DNA of 37,496 nt from Isotricha intestinalis (GCA_023807065.1 JAJJLU010000491.1:1-37496), one strand, 5' to 3'; positions 20,025-30,327 are shown, counted from the first letter of the stretch. Translations and numbers: made by a program. The notes: generated from the letters alone by a model not told the origin.

Positions 20025-20771
20025 ATGACATCCCATTATTTAAAATGTTTAGTAAATGTTAGTTATTCTTATACTAATATATCTTTTAATACTCAAATCT
20101 CAACAAAAATAATTGATGAAAATCATATTTCTTTTAATGATATTATTGAAGGTTTATCAAAGCAAATTTCATTAGAAAATTTTGCTATAAGTTATTGTGA
20201 ATATGATAATAAAACAAATACTTATATAAATTTAGGTAAATATCCTTTAGATAAAATCGTTTTAATTGGTTATAATAATTCTTCAAATAATTCAATTACT
20301 TATATTAGAATTAGATTAAGACAAATTATAAAAAAAGAAAATGTTTTAAGAATGGATTTAATAGAAGATGATATTGAAAATATTGAAGAAAGTAATTCTC
20401 ATAATTATTTTAATTCAAAATCTAAAAGAGCAAAAGAAAGGAAAATCGGTTATATTATTAAAAAAGTTTTTATGTGGAAAACTTTATATAATGGATTTTA
20501 TGATAAAGATGAAAAAGGTAATTTAACTAAATATAAATTTACTTTGGAACAAGCAGCAGATAAAATTGGAATAAGTAAAAAAAGTTTAGATGATTATTTA
20601 ATTCAATTAAGAATTGGTAAATTATTTGGATTTAATTTTACTGAACATAAAAATGATAAAGTTGGAGTTTTAAGAGCTTTTGTTAAAAAACATAAAGCAG
20701 AATATGAACAAAAAAAATTACATTTAAAAGAGAATCCTTTTAATATTAATATTAATTCAATATTGAAATGA
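20025..20771 (+). CDS. Helix-turn-helix-like protein of a ciliate-type family
   Basis: The protein has 248 aa. The N-terminal half is strand-rich with an internal repeat-like texture (FNTQISTKIIDENHISF, then ITYIRIRLRQII). The conserved part is at about 137-225: AKERKIGYIIKKVFMWKTLYNGFYD, then LEQAADKIGISKKSLDDYLIQLRIGKLFGFNF and KVGVLRAFVKK. The segment around AADKIGISKKSLDDYL reads as a helix-turn-helix. I recall the same arrangement in uncharacterised ciliate proteins; their function is not known to me. DNA binding is plausible but unproven. The stop is TGA. Confidence 0.75.
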   Translation: MTSHYLKCLVNVSYSYTNISFNTQISTKIIDENHISFNDIIEGLSKQISLENFAISYCEYDNKTNTYINLGKYPLDKIVLIGYNNSSNNSITYIRIRLRQIIKKENVLRMDLIEDDIENIEESNSHNYFNSKSKRAKERKIGYIIKKVFMWKTLYNGFYDKDEKGNLTKYKFTLEQAADKIGISKKSLDDYLIQLRIGKLFGFNFTEHKNDKVGVLRAFVKKHKAEYEQKKLHLKENPFNININSILK

Positions 20772-21234
20772 ATAGAATAATTAAACAAATTAAATATTTG
20801 AAAATAATATAAGAGTCAGAGAAGATTAAATTAAATATATAAATTTAATAGAAATATCATAAAAAAATATATATAAAAATTATTATTTATAATTAATTGA
20901 TTATTATAATTTTTTTGCATTTTTTTTCTTTTTATTTATATTATCTTTGTTTCCGTTTTTTAATAATATTTTAATCTTACAAAAAAAAGTTAATTTTCAA
21001 CTCTTTTTAAATAAGAAATATTTATTAGATTGTTAATTATAATTTTATTCAATATTATCAACAATATCTTTTGAGAAATATCTTTTATAATCTTAATAAA
21101 TCTTAAGCATTTATTAATAACATTAATATATTTTCTAATTGATTATTCATTATTAAATTAAAAAAAATTAATTGTTCTTTTAATTATTTTAAAATTGAAT
21201 AATAAAAAAATTAATTTATATTTATAATACATAT
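20772..21234. other. Convergent 3' intergenic region, nothing recognised
   Basis: The genes on either side end toward this 463-bp stretch, so it should contain both 3' ends. It is almost pure A/T with runs of T and A. No open frame, RNA gene or strong hairpin was seen. Confidence 0.5.
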
Positions 21235-22629
21235 TTATTGATTTAATTCACAACAGAAATTTTGAAATAAATTTTCAAAAAAAGATTTTTTTGGTCTGTT
21301 AACAATTTTAGTTTTATTTTCTTTAATTTTTTCATCAACATTATCAAAAATTTGCAAAGCATTAATTAAATCATTATTTTGATTTTTTTTTCTATCTTCT
21401 TTTTCTTTTTCTCTAATTTCTTCAATTTCTCTTAAAAAAGAATAATCAATAAATTTACTATCATCAAAGAATCTATCATCTATAGAAGAATTAATTTCAA
21501 TATGAGAAATATTATTATTATCAATTTTATTATGAAATAAAATTAAATTATCATTATCTTCTTTTTCTTTTTCTTTTTCTTTTTTTTTTCTTTCATTATA
21601 AAATTTAATCAATTCTTTTTTTTTAATTTTTTCATATTTTCTCACCCAAGGTTGTGGAAAAATTTCTTTAACATTTATTCTTTCTTCATCATTTTTTTCT
21701 AATAATTTTCTAATTAAAGAAACACATTCTTTAGATAATTCTTTTTCTTTATAAATAACATAACTACCATTTTCAATATTATTAAAAATTTCTTCTTTTA
21801 ATTGTTCATAATTTAATTTTATATTTTTAGATTTAAAAGGAGAAAAGCCATGTAACATTTCATATAATAAAATACCTAAAGCCCAAATATCAACACATTT
21901 ATCATAATTTTCATTAGAAATAATTTCAGGAGACATATATTCTATTGTTCCACAAAAAGTTTTTCTTTTTTGATTTTCTGATATTTTCGTACACCAACCA
22001 AAATCACATAATTTAACATTATTATTTCTATCTAATAATATATTTTCTGGTTTTATATCTCTGTGAATGTATCCATTTTCATGTAAAAAATTTATTGCAT
22101 TTACTACTTGAATAAAATATATAAATGCTTCATCTTCTGATAAAAATTTTTGAAAACGAATTTTTGAAAATAAATTCCCGTTATTTGAATATTCTAATAT
22201 CATATATATATTTTCTTTATCTTCATGAAAGGAAAATAATCTTGTTATGTTTGGATGATTAAATTTCAATTGAATGTATATTTCTTTATATATTAAATCT
22301 AAAGGACATTCCATTTTTTTTAATTTTTCTTTTTGAATAAGTTTAATTACATATTTTGAATTATCTTTTTTATGAAATGATAAATATATTTCACCAAAAG
22401 TGCCTTCTCCTATTTTATCTACTTTTTTATTAAATTTAAAATTTTTAAAATCCCAATAACCTGAATGAATACTTTCATCATTTGGATTTATATTCAATAT
22501 TATTCCTTTTTTTAAAAAAAGAGAACGTGCTATTGACATTTGAGAAGAATTTTTTTTCTCATATTTTTGAGACTCATCTATTATTTCTTTTGAAAATAAA
22601 TTTGTTGAATCGGAATTTACAAACGACAT
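21235..22629 (-). CDS. Aurora-like serine/threonine kinase
   Basis: The protein has 464 aa. The kinase domain covers about 65-330 with all catalytic parts: Gly loop GEGTFGEIY at 74-82, Lys96 in YVIK, alpha-C Glu116, HRD at 179-181 with DIKPEN, DFG at 199-201 followed by Trp-Cys, and SPE at 223-225. The activation segment RKTFCGT with Thr214 corresponds to the Aurora phosphosite (RRTTLCGT in animals), and DFGW is an Aurora hallmark. Auroras drive mitosis and also cilium disassembly. The N-terminal 64 residues are short and polar. The tail (about 340-464) is unusual: Lys/Glu-rich (KKKEKEKEKED), then acidic, ending NFCCELNQ. Polo and PKA-like kinases fit less well because of the DFGW and RKTFCGT text. 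Confidence 0.93.
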   Translation of the reverse strand: MSFVNSDSTNLFSKEIIDESQKYEKKNSSQMSIARSLFLKKGIILNINPNDESIHSGYWDFKNFKFNKKVDKIGEGTFGEIYLSFHKKDNSKYVIKLIQKEKLKKMECPLDLIYKEIYIQLKFNHPNITRLFSFHEDKENIYMILEYSNNGNLFSKIRFQKFLSEDEAFIYFIQVVNAINFLHENGYIHRDIKPENILLDRNNNVKLCDFGWCTKISENQKRKTFCGTIEYMSPEIISNENYDKCVDIWALGILLYEMLHGFSPFKSKNIKLNYEQLKEEIFNNIENGSYVIYKEKELSKECVSLIRKLLEKNDEERINVKEIFPQPWVRKYEKIKKKELIKFYNERKKKEKEKEKEDNDNLILFHNKIDNNNISHIEINSSIDDRFFDDSKFIDYSFLREIEEIREKEKEDRKKNQNNDLINALQIFDNVDEKIKENKTKIVNRPKKSFFENLFQNFCCELNQ

Positions 22630-22846
22630 TTTTTATAAATTTAATTTATTATTATTTTAAAAAATAAGATTAAAATATATAGAAATTAAATATATAAGAT
22701 ATTATAAAAACTAATTAATTTTTTATATAAATGAAAATAAGTATAATCCAATACTTATTAAATAAAGGAACTTTATAATTCCTTTTTTTATGATACATTT
22801 TTTTATTTTGAATTAAAGAATATAATTTATAATTAATTTCAATCTT

Positions 22847-23797
22847 TTATTTTAAAATATTTTCATCTTCTTCTTTTTCTTCAGGTAATAAAAATACAAT
22901 AGATTTTTTTTTACTAAAGTTTTTTTTTAAATATGTTTCCTCATTATTTTCATCCTTTACATTTTTTTTTTTATTTTCATTTTCACTTTGAAACATAATA
23001 CTTTCAACTTTTTTTTCATTAAAATTACTAACATAAACAACACTATATCTATTCATATTTAATTGATTTATATTATAATTATTAGTATTTTGACTTGAAG
23101 ATTTAAACTTACTAGGTTTAATTAATTCTATTATATTTTCATTACTTTTAGCTTTTATTTGAGAACTAATTTTTTCATTTTTTGTATTTTTTATTTTTTC
23201 ATTAATTTCTTTATCGTAAAAATTTAATCTAACTGTTTTAGAACTTTTCATACTTTTTCTATTATTTCTACATTGAGTTATATCTTTTAAATTTTTTGCT
23301 AAATCTCTTAAATAATTTAAAGCTTGTTCTTCAAGTAAAGTTTTTTCTTGTGAATCAAATATATTATTGTTTGTTGATGGTGTTTCAATTTCTTTAAATT
23401 TTGCTTCTGAAATTACTTTTCTTTTTCTTATTTTATTTAAATCTATATCATTTATTTGATTAATAATATTTAAAATATTTGATGAATTCATTCCTATTCT
23501 ATATAAAAATTTTGGTCTTTTATATGAATATTTTTTTTCTCTTTCTCTTATATTTTGTTTTTCTTTTTTTTTATTTACATTAAAATATGATCTTGATATT
23601 CCTGTCATTGATTTTCCTATTTCTATTGGATTTTGAAAATTCATTTCAAAATTATTAAAATTATATTGTTCATCAATTTTAGATAATGATATACTGTTTA
23701 TTTTCATTGTTTCATATTTACGGAATTTAAATAATTCATTTGCTACTTTTATTAATAAAATTGCTCTTGATGAATTTATTGTTTCTTTATCTTTCAT
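22847..23797 (-). CDS. Hypothetical basic protein, 316 aa
   Basis: The family was not recognised. The N-terminus has a compact helical start (SSRAILLIKVANELFKFRKY) that is less biased than the rest. The middle includes YSYKRPKFLYRIG and a second helical segment EEQALNYLRDLAKNLKDITQ near 165. The C-terminal third is Ser/Asn/Lys-rich. There is no signal or membrane segment. It sits head-to-head with the two-span membrane protein across a 639-bp gap and in tandem with the Aurora-like kinase, 217 bp away. An association with the kinase is not supported by anything but position. Confidence 0.72.
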   Translation of the reverse strand: MKDKETINSSRAILLIKVANELFKFRKYETMKINSISLSKIDEQYNFNNFEMNFQNPIEIGKSMTGISRSYFNVNKKKEKQNIREREKKYSYKRPKFLYRIGMNSSNILNIINQINDIDLNKIRKRKVISEAKFKEIETPSTNNNIFDSQEKTLLEEQALNYLRDLAKNLKDITQCRNNRKSMKSSKTVRLNFYDKEINEKIKNTKNEKISSQIKAKSNENIIELIKPSKFKSSSQNTNNYNINQLNMNRYSVVYVSNFNEKKVESIMFQSENENKKKNVKDENNEETYLKKNFSKKKSIVFLLPEEKEEDENILK

Positions 23798-24436
23798 TAA
23801 TTCTTTTTATTATTTAAAAAAAAAACAACAAAAAATTTATAAAAAAAATATGAAATCAGAATACTTATAAAAATATAAATAAGAAAAATTATTAATTTCT
23901 TCTTTATAAATATTTAAATATTTAGTTTCACTTTTTTGACAATGAAAAAGTAGTAAAAGTTTTTTACTTGAAACAATCGAAATGGAAATAATTATATCTT
24001 ATTTAATAATAACATGAAAATCAGTTAATTAAATCATATTTTTAAATTTGAATGTGGATTATAAAACATAATAATATTATCATTGAATCTTAAGAATATA
24101 TATATAAAATATTTTTTTTAATTATATTATTCTTTCATATATACAAATAGATAAAAAGTCTATTTGTATGAAATAAAGTATGAATAGAAATTAACCCATT
24201 TAGGTGTATATTTGTTTTTTATTTAAGATAAAAAACTTTAAATTATAACAATATTTGAAATATTTGGAAAAACAATCTTGAGATCTATCATAGGTTAAAA
24301 TTTAATATTTAAACAAACTCCATTAAATAATTTCAAAAAAATAATTAAATGGAATTAAAATAAAAATAAAAAATTTCATCTAAATAAATAATAACTTTTA
24401 AAACTTTTATTCTTATTAAATAATATCAACAAAAAT
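23798..24436. promoter_or_regulatory. Divergent upstream region with one hairpin
   Basis: This is 639 bp between two start codons on opposite strands, so both promoters lie here. There is no open frame. The one distinct structure is an inverted repeat at 24141-24169: ATACAAATAG pairs with CTATTTGTAT around a 9-nt loop. Whether it has a role is unknown. Confidence 0.4.
24141..24169. repeat. 10-bp perfect inverted repeat, 9-nt loop
   Basis: The left arm is 24141-24150, the loop 24151-24159 and the right arm 24160-24169. The arms include G/C bases and a non-trivial order, so the repeat is less likely to be chance than the many A/T palindromes here. It lies about 270 bp upstream of the two-span membrane protein. 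Confidence 0.6.
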
Positions 24437-26464
24437 ATGGGAAAATGTACATTACACTGTGTGAAAAAATTTATTAAACGTTTAGACTTTTTAGGTTCTG
24501 CAATAACATTTACAATAAATAATGAATATAGATATCATTCTTTTATAGGAGGAATATTATTTATAATTTCTTTATTAATATCATTGCTTTATATATTTTA
24601 TTGTTCTTGGGAATTTTTTAGAAGAAATAATGTAGAATTTATTTATTCAACTAAAATTGTTTCAAATGATCCTTTAATTGATTTAAAAAATATTAATTTT
24701 AGTTTTGCTTTTGGACTTCAAAAATTTGGAAATGGAGGAATATATAAATTTCCTAATAAAGATTATTTTACTTATTCAATGGAATTAATTGATTGGATTG
24801 GTGATAATGAAGGAGAATTTTTTGATACAAAGATTAATTTAAAAACATGTGAAAAAGAAGATTTTGGAAATATGGTTGATTATGTTTTTTATTCAAATGA
24901 TTTAAATACTATGTTATGCCCTATTTTAACTAATGATTTAAATTTTACTTTAAATGGTTTATACACTGATTTTTATTTTAGATTTTTAAGATTAAATCTT
25001 TCTCTTTCAGAATATGCTTTAAATAATATAGAAGAAACAAAAAAATTTTTAAATGAAAATCCTTTAGAAATGTCAATTTATTTTATGGATACTTCATTTG
25101 ATTATAAAAATAAAACTCAATTTATTTCAAAAAACTTAAACTATATATTTAAACCAATAGATTTTAATTATATTAAATATACAAGATTATTTATATCATC
25201 ATTAGAATATTCAACAGATGAAAATTTAATAATAAGAAAGCCTGAAAAGAAAATAAATTCAGTATTTGATATGTCATCAGATTCATTTAAATATATTTCA
25301 TCAAGAGCATTAAATTCAGATAGGTTAATTGGTCAATTTATAATTCAATCTTCATCTAAAATATATCAATTGCAAAGAAATTATCAAAAATTACCTGAAT
25401 TTATTGCTGAAATTGCAGGTTTTATTGGAATTTTATTATTATTTATTTTTACTTTAGTTGGGAAGTTTGAAAGACAAATTATTGATAATAAATTAATGAA
25501 TCATATGCTTGCTTTTAAAGGAAGTAAATATAATGATATTTCTTATTTTATTAATTTATTTATGTTAGATAAAAAAAATAATAAAATTACTTCTATTCTT
25601 CAAAATCGAGAATCTATTCCTGTTGTTAAAAATAAATTAGGAACTCAAAAAACAGTTTCCAAAAATTTAATTGATGATGATAAATTTGATGACGAAGATA
25701 AAGAAATTGAAATTAAAAGTGAAAATGAAAAAGAATTAAATTTATCTTCTGAAATAAAGAAAAAAAGATCTTTTTATGAAGGAAATAAACAAAATAATTA
25801 TTTCATAAAAGAAAAAAGATCAAAATCAAATTTAATAAATATAATAAAACAAAAACCAGGATATGGAAGAAGTATAACAATAAAGAAGGGAAATAATAAT
25901 TTAAATATAGAAGATTCATCAAAAAAAATAGGAGAAGATACAAATGATATTATTAATGATATTAATCAAATTCATATATATGATAATAATTTAATTAATG
26001 AAAATTCAAATAAATTAGAAAAAAATGAAGAAATAAAAATTTTCCCTTTATCTTATTCAGAATATTTTTTTGCTTCAGTATTATTTTGTTGTTCTAAAAC
26101 TCAAAAAAGAAGAAAAAATGCAATTAAATCTGCAGAATTTAGAATTCATTATTATATGGATATATATAATTTTATTAAAAAAATGCAAGAAGTTGATTTA
26201 TTAAAATATTGTTTCTTTGATAAAGATCAAATTATGCTTTTTGATTTTATTTCTAAAACTCCTTTTAAAATTGGGAATGATGGAGAAGAAATTAAATATA
26301 AAGAAAGAGAAAAAATTATGATTAATAGAAAAAATTTAAGAAAAGATGATATGGATGATATTTTTAATTCTTATAGATATATTAGAATTAAGGATACATT
26401 TAATTTTGAAGATTTAAAATTACTTAATGTTGTTAAATCTGAAGTACGTTTTTTAAAAGATTAA
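24437..26464 (+). CDS. Two-span membrane protein of a ciliate-type family
   Basis: The protein has 675 aa. A short N-terminal stretch contains LDFLGSAITFTINNEYRYHS. TM1 is at about 36-58 (FIGGILFIISLLISLLYIFY). A loop of about 260 residues follows with Cys138, Cys161 and a possible glycosylation site NFT at 169-171. Just before TM2 (about 322-342) comes YQLQRNYQKLPEFIAEIAGF. The cytosolic tail of about 330 residues has a charged linker and a more conserved end (PLSYSEYFFASVLFCCSK, then FRIHYYMDIYNFIKKMQEV). This arrangement, with FxGxxxTxTINN before TM1 and NYQKLPEFIAEIxGF before TM2, is familiar to me from uncharacterised ciliate transmembrane proteins. The topology resembles P2X or trimeric channels, but no channel motif is visible. 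Confidence 0.82.
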   Translation: MGKCTLHCVKKFIKRLDFLGSAITFTINNEYRYHSFIGGILFIISLLISLLYIFYCSWEFFRRNNVEFIYSTKIVSNDPLIDLKNINFSFAFGLQKFGNGGIYKFPNKDYFTYSMELIDWIGDNEGEFFDTKINLKTCEKEDFGNMVDYVFYSNDLNTMLCPILTNDLNFTLNGLYTDFYFRFLRLNLSLSEYALNNIEETKKFLNENPLEMSIYFMDTSFDYKNKTQFISKNLNYIFKPIDFNYIKYTRLFISSLEYSTDENLIIRKPEKKINSVFDMSSDSFKYISSRALNSDRLIGQFIIQSSSKIYQLQRNYQKLPEFIAEIAGFIGILLLFIFTLVGKFERQIIDNKLMNHMLAFKGSKYNDISYFINLFMLDKKNNKITSILQNRESIPVVKNKLGTQKTVSKNLIDDDKFDDEDKEIEIKSENEKELNLSSEIKKKRSFYEGNKQNNYFIKEKRSKSNLINIIKQKPGYGRSITIKKGNNNLNIEDSSKKIGEDTNDIINDINQIHIYDNNLINENSNKLEKNEEIKIFPLSYSEYFFASVLFCCSKTQKRRKNAIKSAEFRIHYYMDIYNFIKKMQEVDLLKYCFFDKDQIMLFDFISKTPFKIGNDGEEIKYKEREKIMINRKNLRKDDMDDIFNSYRYIRIKDTFNFEDLKLLNVVKSEVRFLKD

Positions 26465-27163
26465 TTTATTTATATATTTAGTTTTGATTATTTCTTTTAA
26501 GATGATATTATTTAATATTGGTTCATGTATTTTAATAAGTGATTATATTTTATTATTATTCATAAATTATATAAAAATTTGAAATAATCAATGATTCTTA
26601 ATCTTTTATTTTCATTAATTATTAATAATTGTCTTTTATAAATAAAGGAAAATTGTTTTTGAGATTACATAAAAAAAGTAAGTAATCAAAATCAATTAAT
26701 ATATATAAATAATACCAATAATAACTTGTTCTTTTTTTTGATTTTAATAAGATATTTATAATATAAATTTGTAGTTATTATTTCTTGAATATTATTTGAT
26801 AAAGATTCATCTTTGAATTTTCACTTCATATTTAATCTATTAATTAATCAATTCTTAATATTATTTAAAGAATAATATCAAATTACTTCATAATTTATGT
26901 AATGCTTAAAAAATATATTAAAATACTTGTTTTTTATAATCTAAATTTTGTATAATTATTTAATAAAAGAAAATATTAAGATGAGGAATAAAATTTGAAT
27001 TTTTGAACATGAAGAAATAATAGAAGAAAATATATTGATATTTAATATTCTTAATTAAAGATAATGATACTTTTTTCATATATATTCTTTTAAAGGAGAG
27101 ATTATTATTATTATTATTTTTTTGCGATCCATCATATTTATAAAATAATTTTAAAAAAGAAAA
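26465..27163. other. Tandem intergenic region, nothing recognised
   Basis: This is 699 bp between two plus-strand genes. No open frame continues for more than a few dozen codons. A TTA/TTG-type run (ATT repeats) lies at about 27104-27120, shortly before the next start codon. A weak inverted repeat (GATTAC...GTAATC) lies near 26662-26690. No promoter motif is recognised. Confidence 0.4.
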
Positions 27164-28375
27164 ATGATAACTATAAGATTAGGAGGCAATAATGTTTTTC
27201 AAGAATCATTACTTGAAATGAAAAAGCATAAAATTAATATTACAAAAAATAAAGAATATAATCAAAGAATAAGTAATGCAAATTCTATAAAATCAAATGA
27301 CTTGGATATTTCTTTAGAAACAATAAAATATGATATTGATAGTTTAGATGATATTGAATTTTACCCTAAAAAAATAAAAAAAATATCAACTAATTATTAT
27401 AATCAAGAAATTTTATTGAAAATATTCAGAAAAAAAAATTCTCTTAATAAAATAATGAATTCTCGTTTTTTTGATGAAAGTCTTAATGTTAACTTTGGAA
27501 ATGAAATAAATAAATTATCAAATACTATTAATAACATAAATAAAAATATTCAATATTCAAATAGGTTAGATTATACAAATTTTAAAATTTTAATTGATAG
27601 TTTATGTCTTTTAGATTATCAAGGAATAACTAATAACATTCAATATATATCTGAAAGAGATTATTTGAAACTTAATAAAAAACAATATAATGAAATTCTT
27701 AACTGTATAAAACAATATAAAGATGAAATGTTAACTAATATAGGATTTGATAAATTATCAATAGACTCTTTAAATAATTTAAATATTGATATTAACATTG
27801 ATAAAAATAATATTCTTCAAAAAGATAATAAAACAGTTGAAGTTGATGGAATAGGAGAAATGAAAAGATGTATGACTGTTAATAATATAAATCAAAATAA
27901 TAAAAATTTAATAAATTGTAATAGTGAAAAAATATATAAAACTTTATTAAGAAAAAATCTATTAGATAAATTTTATGATATAAATAAATTTGAATTATTT
28001 AGATTAATGACAAATAATCCAAAATTATCAAATAAAGAAATATCTAATTATTTAAATAAATCTTGTATTAATGTAACTAAAGCTGTTGAAAAATATTATC
28101 AACATTTATATAAAACTGATAATTTAATTTTAACTTTCTTTTATCCTGAAATCACAGAAACAGAAAAAAAATATATTACTCATAATTTTAATTTTACTTC
28201 TCCTATTTCATTATTATTTGATGTTGCTATTGTTGATTATACTCATGCATTAAATGTTAGCTTATTTACAAATAAAAAAACAGAAATTGATGAAAAAGAA
28301 AAAAAAATTAAATGTATTGGTGGACTTAATTTACAGAATAATTCTGTTATAACAGTTATAAAAAAAATTAGATAA
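27164..28375 (+). CDS. Hypothetical protein with UBA-like helices and possible ubiquitin-like end
   Basis: The protein has 403 aa. The N-terminal two thirds are Asn/Ile/Lys-rich with no recognised domain. At 282-317 the text LSNKEISNYLNKSCINVTKAVEKYYQHLY reads like the last two helices of a UBA/CUE-type fold (a helix, a turn, then a x-AVxxYY helix). Residues 318-403 are strand-rich: LILTFFYP, FNFTSPISLLFDVA, ALNVSLF and a final NNSVITVIKKI. That order (strand, strand, helix, strand, then L-x-N-x-S-V-I) recalls a ubiquitin-like beta-grasp. Both readings are by eye, so a ubiquitin or autophagy link is only a hypothesis. No membrane segment is visible. Confidence 0.7.
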   Translation: MITIRLGGNNVFQESLLEMKKHKINITKNKEYNQRISNANSIKSNDLDISLETIKYDIDSLDDIEFYPKKIKKISTNYYNQEILLKIFRKKNSLNKIMNSRFFDESLNVNFGNEINKLSNTINNINKNIQYSNRLDYTNFKILIDSLCLLDYQGITNNIQYISERDYLKLNKKQYNEILNCIKQYKDEMLTNIGFDKLSIDSLNNLNIDINIDKNNILQKDNKTVEVDGIGEMKRCMTVNNINQNNKNLINCNSEKIYKTLLRKNLLDKFYDINKFELFRLMTNNPKLSNKEISNYLNKSCINVTKAVEKYYQHLYKTDNLILTFFYPEITETEKKYITHNFNFTSPISLLFDVAIVDYTHALNVSLFTNKKTEIDEKEKKIKCIGGLNLQNNSVITVIKKIR

Positions 28376-28725
28376 CAAATTTATTAATTATTAAGTAAAA
28401 AAAATATTGTTTTAATTGAAATAAATATTTTTAATCTTTTTTTATATTCTTTAAAAATAATAATTAAAAAAAATATTATATTTATTTATAAGAAATTATT
28501 AATAATAATTTGCTATTTAATAATTGATTTCATTATTTAAAGAGGATTTAAGGAATTTATTATTTACATAATTTACTTGATGATAATAAAGATATATGCT
28601 CTTTAATAATTAAATTATATATTTTTAAATGATTGTAATATCAAATATTTAAATATTAAGTCATTATTTATAAATTTAAATTTTTTTTGAATTTTGTTTA
28701 AAAATAATTTGATTAATTTTCTCAA
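28376..28725. other. Tandem intergenic region, nothing recognised
   Basis: This is 350 bp of A/T sequence between two plus-strand genes. No open frame, RNA gene or repeat stands out. Confidence 0.45.
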
Positions 28726-30327
28726 ATGTCAGAAAACATTAATATAATAAGTGAAAAGGATAATTTTAGTGAAGAAAAAGAGAATAAAAATATATATGAA
28801 TATGGAGCACACTTTAAATATCAAGATTTATATAATAAATTATTTACTTTAAAAAAAAAATCTGATAATTTAAATCTATTAAAAAATACTTATAATTCGT
28901 TAAATGATCCAAATATTATTCCTGGTAAATCAAGAAATATTCAATTAAATAATCGAATTCGCTCCATTAATATTTATTTAAAAGAAAAAAATAAAAATAA
29001 AAATGTTAATAAAGTACATAATTTAAAAGTAAAAACAAATAAGACTTCTTTTTTACTTAAATCAGAAAGAATTAAATCTTTAAATAAGCAAATAGAAAAA
29101 GTTATAAAAGAAAAAAAAAATAAAAAGGAGAATAAAAATAATTATATAAATAATAAAAAAAAAGAGAATAAATCCTCAAGTCATCCTAAAAGATCAACTT
29201 TAGTGAATTTTACAAATCAATTTAAAAACAAAAAGAATTCAATTACAAATAAAAAATCAATTTCTTCATCAAAATCAACAAGAGATAATTATAAAATAAA
29301 ATCAAATAGAAATTATATAAATAAAAATTCAAAATTAAATTTTCAAAATTTAAATATTATTATTCATAAACAAAATATAAACAATAAAAAAGCACATTCA
29401 ACATCACAAAAAAAAATTAATAAATTAAAATTAAATTATGGGAAAACTATAAATAATAATCAAAAAAATAGTGTGTCAGTTACAACATCAAAAAGTATTA
29501 AAAAAATAGGAAAAAATAATATTGAACTTTTTCCTATTAATTTTATTAATAAAAATATAAAAAGTAAATCAATATCAAATGAAAAGAAATCAAATAAATT
29601 AATAAATCAAAAATTAGAAAAAAGTAGGAATAATAATATTAAATATAAAGATAATACTTTTATTTCAATTAAAAAGAAAAAATACATATCTCAAAATAAT
29701 TCTTTAAAAAGAAATTCAAAAAGTAATCCAATTACAAATAGAAAAAAGTATGAATGTGAAAAATTAAGTCAAAAATTAATAAAGAATAAAAATTTAAAAA
29801 ATAGATTAAAATATACTACACCAAATAATTATTCAAATACTTCTATAAATAAAATAAATTCTAGTTTAATTAAAAATAAAATTATTACTCCAAATGTTAC
29901 TGTTATCTTAGATAATAAATTTAATGAAAAAAAGAAAATTGAACAAAAGAAAAATATAAGTAGAAATAATATTCATAAAGAAAAATCAAATAATACTTTT
30001 TTAAATAAAAAAAATAATAATATTGCACTTTCAATTTTAAAAATGAAAAAACAAATAAATTTACTTAAAAAAAATACTTTTTCAAATTCAATTAAAAAAA
30101 AAATCATTAGTTCTTCAAATTCAAATATAAATAGTACATTTAATTCTACTAATAAATCGTTAAATCAAATATATAAAAATAATATAAATCCATTTAAAAA
30201 AAATAATTTATTAAGTTTATTTGATAATCCAAAAGAAAACAGAACAAAAAATCAAAAAACAAAAATAACAAACCAACCTTTTCCTAAAGAATCTCATTTA
30301 AAATATAATAAAAAATATTGGAAATAA
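28726..30327 (+). CDS. Lys/Asn/Ser-rich basic protein, 533 aa
   Basis: The family was not recognised. Only the first 75 residues look ordered: EYGAHFKYQDLYNKLFTLKK at 25-44, then NDPNIIPGKSRNIQLNNRIRS. The remaining 450 residues are overwhelmingly Lys, Asn, Ser and Ile with very few acidic residues, so the protein is strongly basic and mostly disordered. This composition suits microtubule or nucleic-acid binding, but nothing decides between them. It is read as a real gene because of its length, A-rich start context and TAA stop. Confidence 0.7.
   Translation: MSENINIISEKDNFSEEKENKNIYEYGAHFKYQDLYNKLFTLKKKSDNLNLLKNTYNSLNDPNIIPGKSRNIQLNNRIRSINIYLKEKNKNKNVNKVHNLKVKTNKTSFLLKSERIKSLNKQIEKVIKEKKNKKENKNNYINNKKKENKSSSHPKRSTLVNFTNQFKNKKNSITNKKSISSSKSTRDNYKIKSNRNYINKNSKLNFQNLNIIIHKQNINNKKAHSTSQKKINKLKLNYGKTINNNQKNSVSVTTSKSIKKIGKNNIELFPINFINKNIKSKSISNEKKSNKLINQKLEKSRNNNIKYKDNTFISIKKKKYISQNNSLKRNSKSNPITNRKKYECEKLSQKLIKNKNLKNRLKYTTPNNYSNTSINKINSSLIKNKIITPNVTVILDNKFNEKKKIEQKKNISRNNIHKEKSNNTFLNKKNNNIALSILKMKKQINLLKKNTFSNSIKKKIISSSNSNINSTFNSTNKSLNQIYKNNINPFKKNNLLSLFDNPKENRTKNQKTKITNQPFPKESHLKYNKKYWK

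Noticed and set aside
24437..26464. Annotation as a P2X receptor
   Set aside because: Only the two-span topology agrees. The ectodomain has too few Cys and none of the ATP-binding Lys motifs I would expect.
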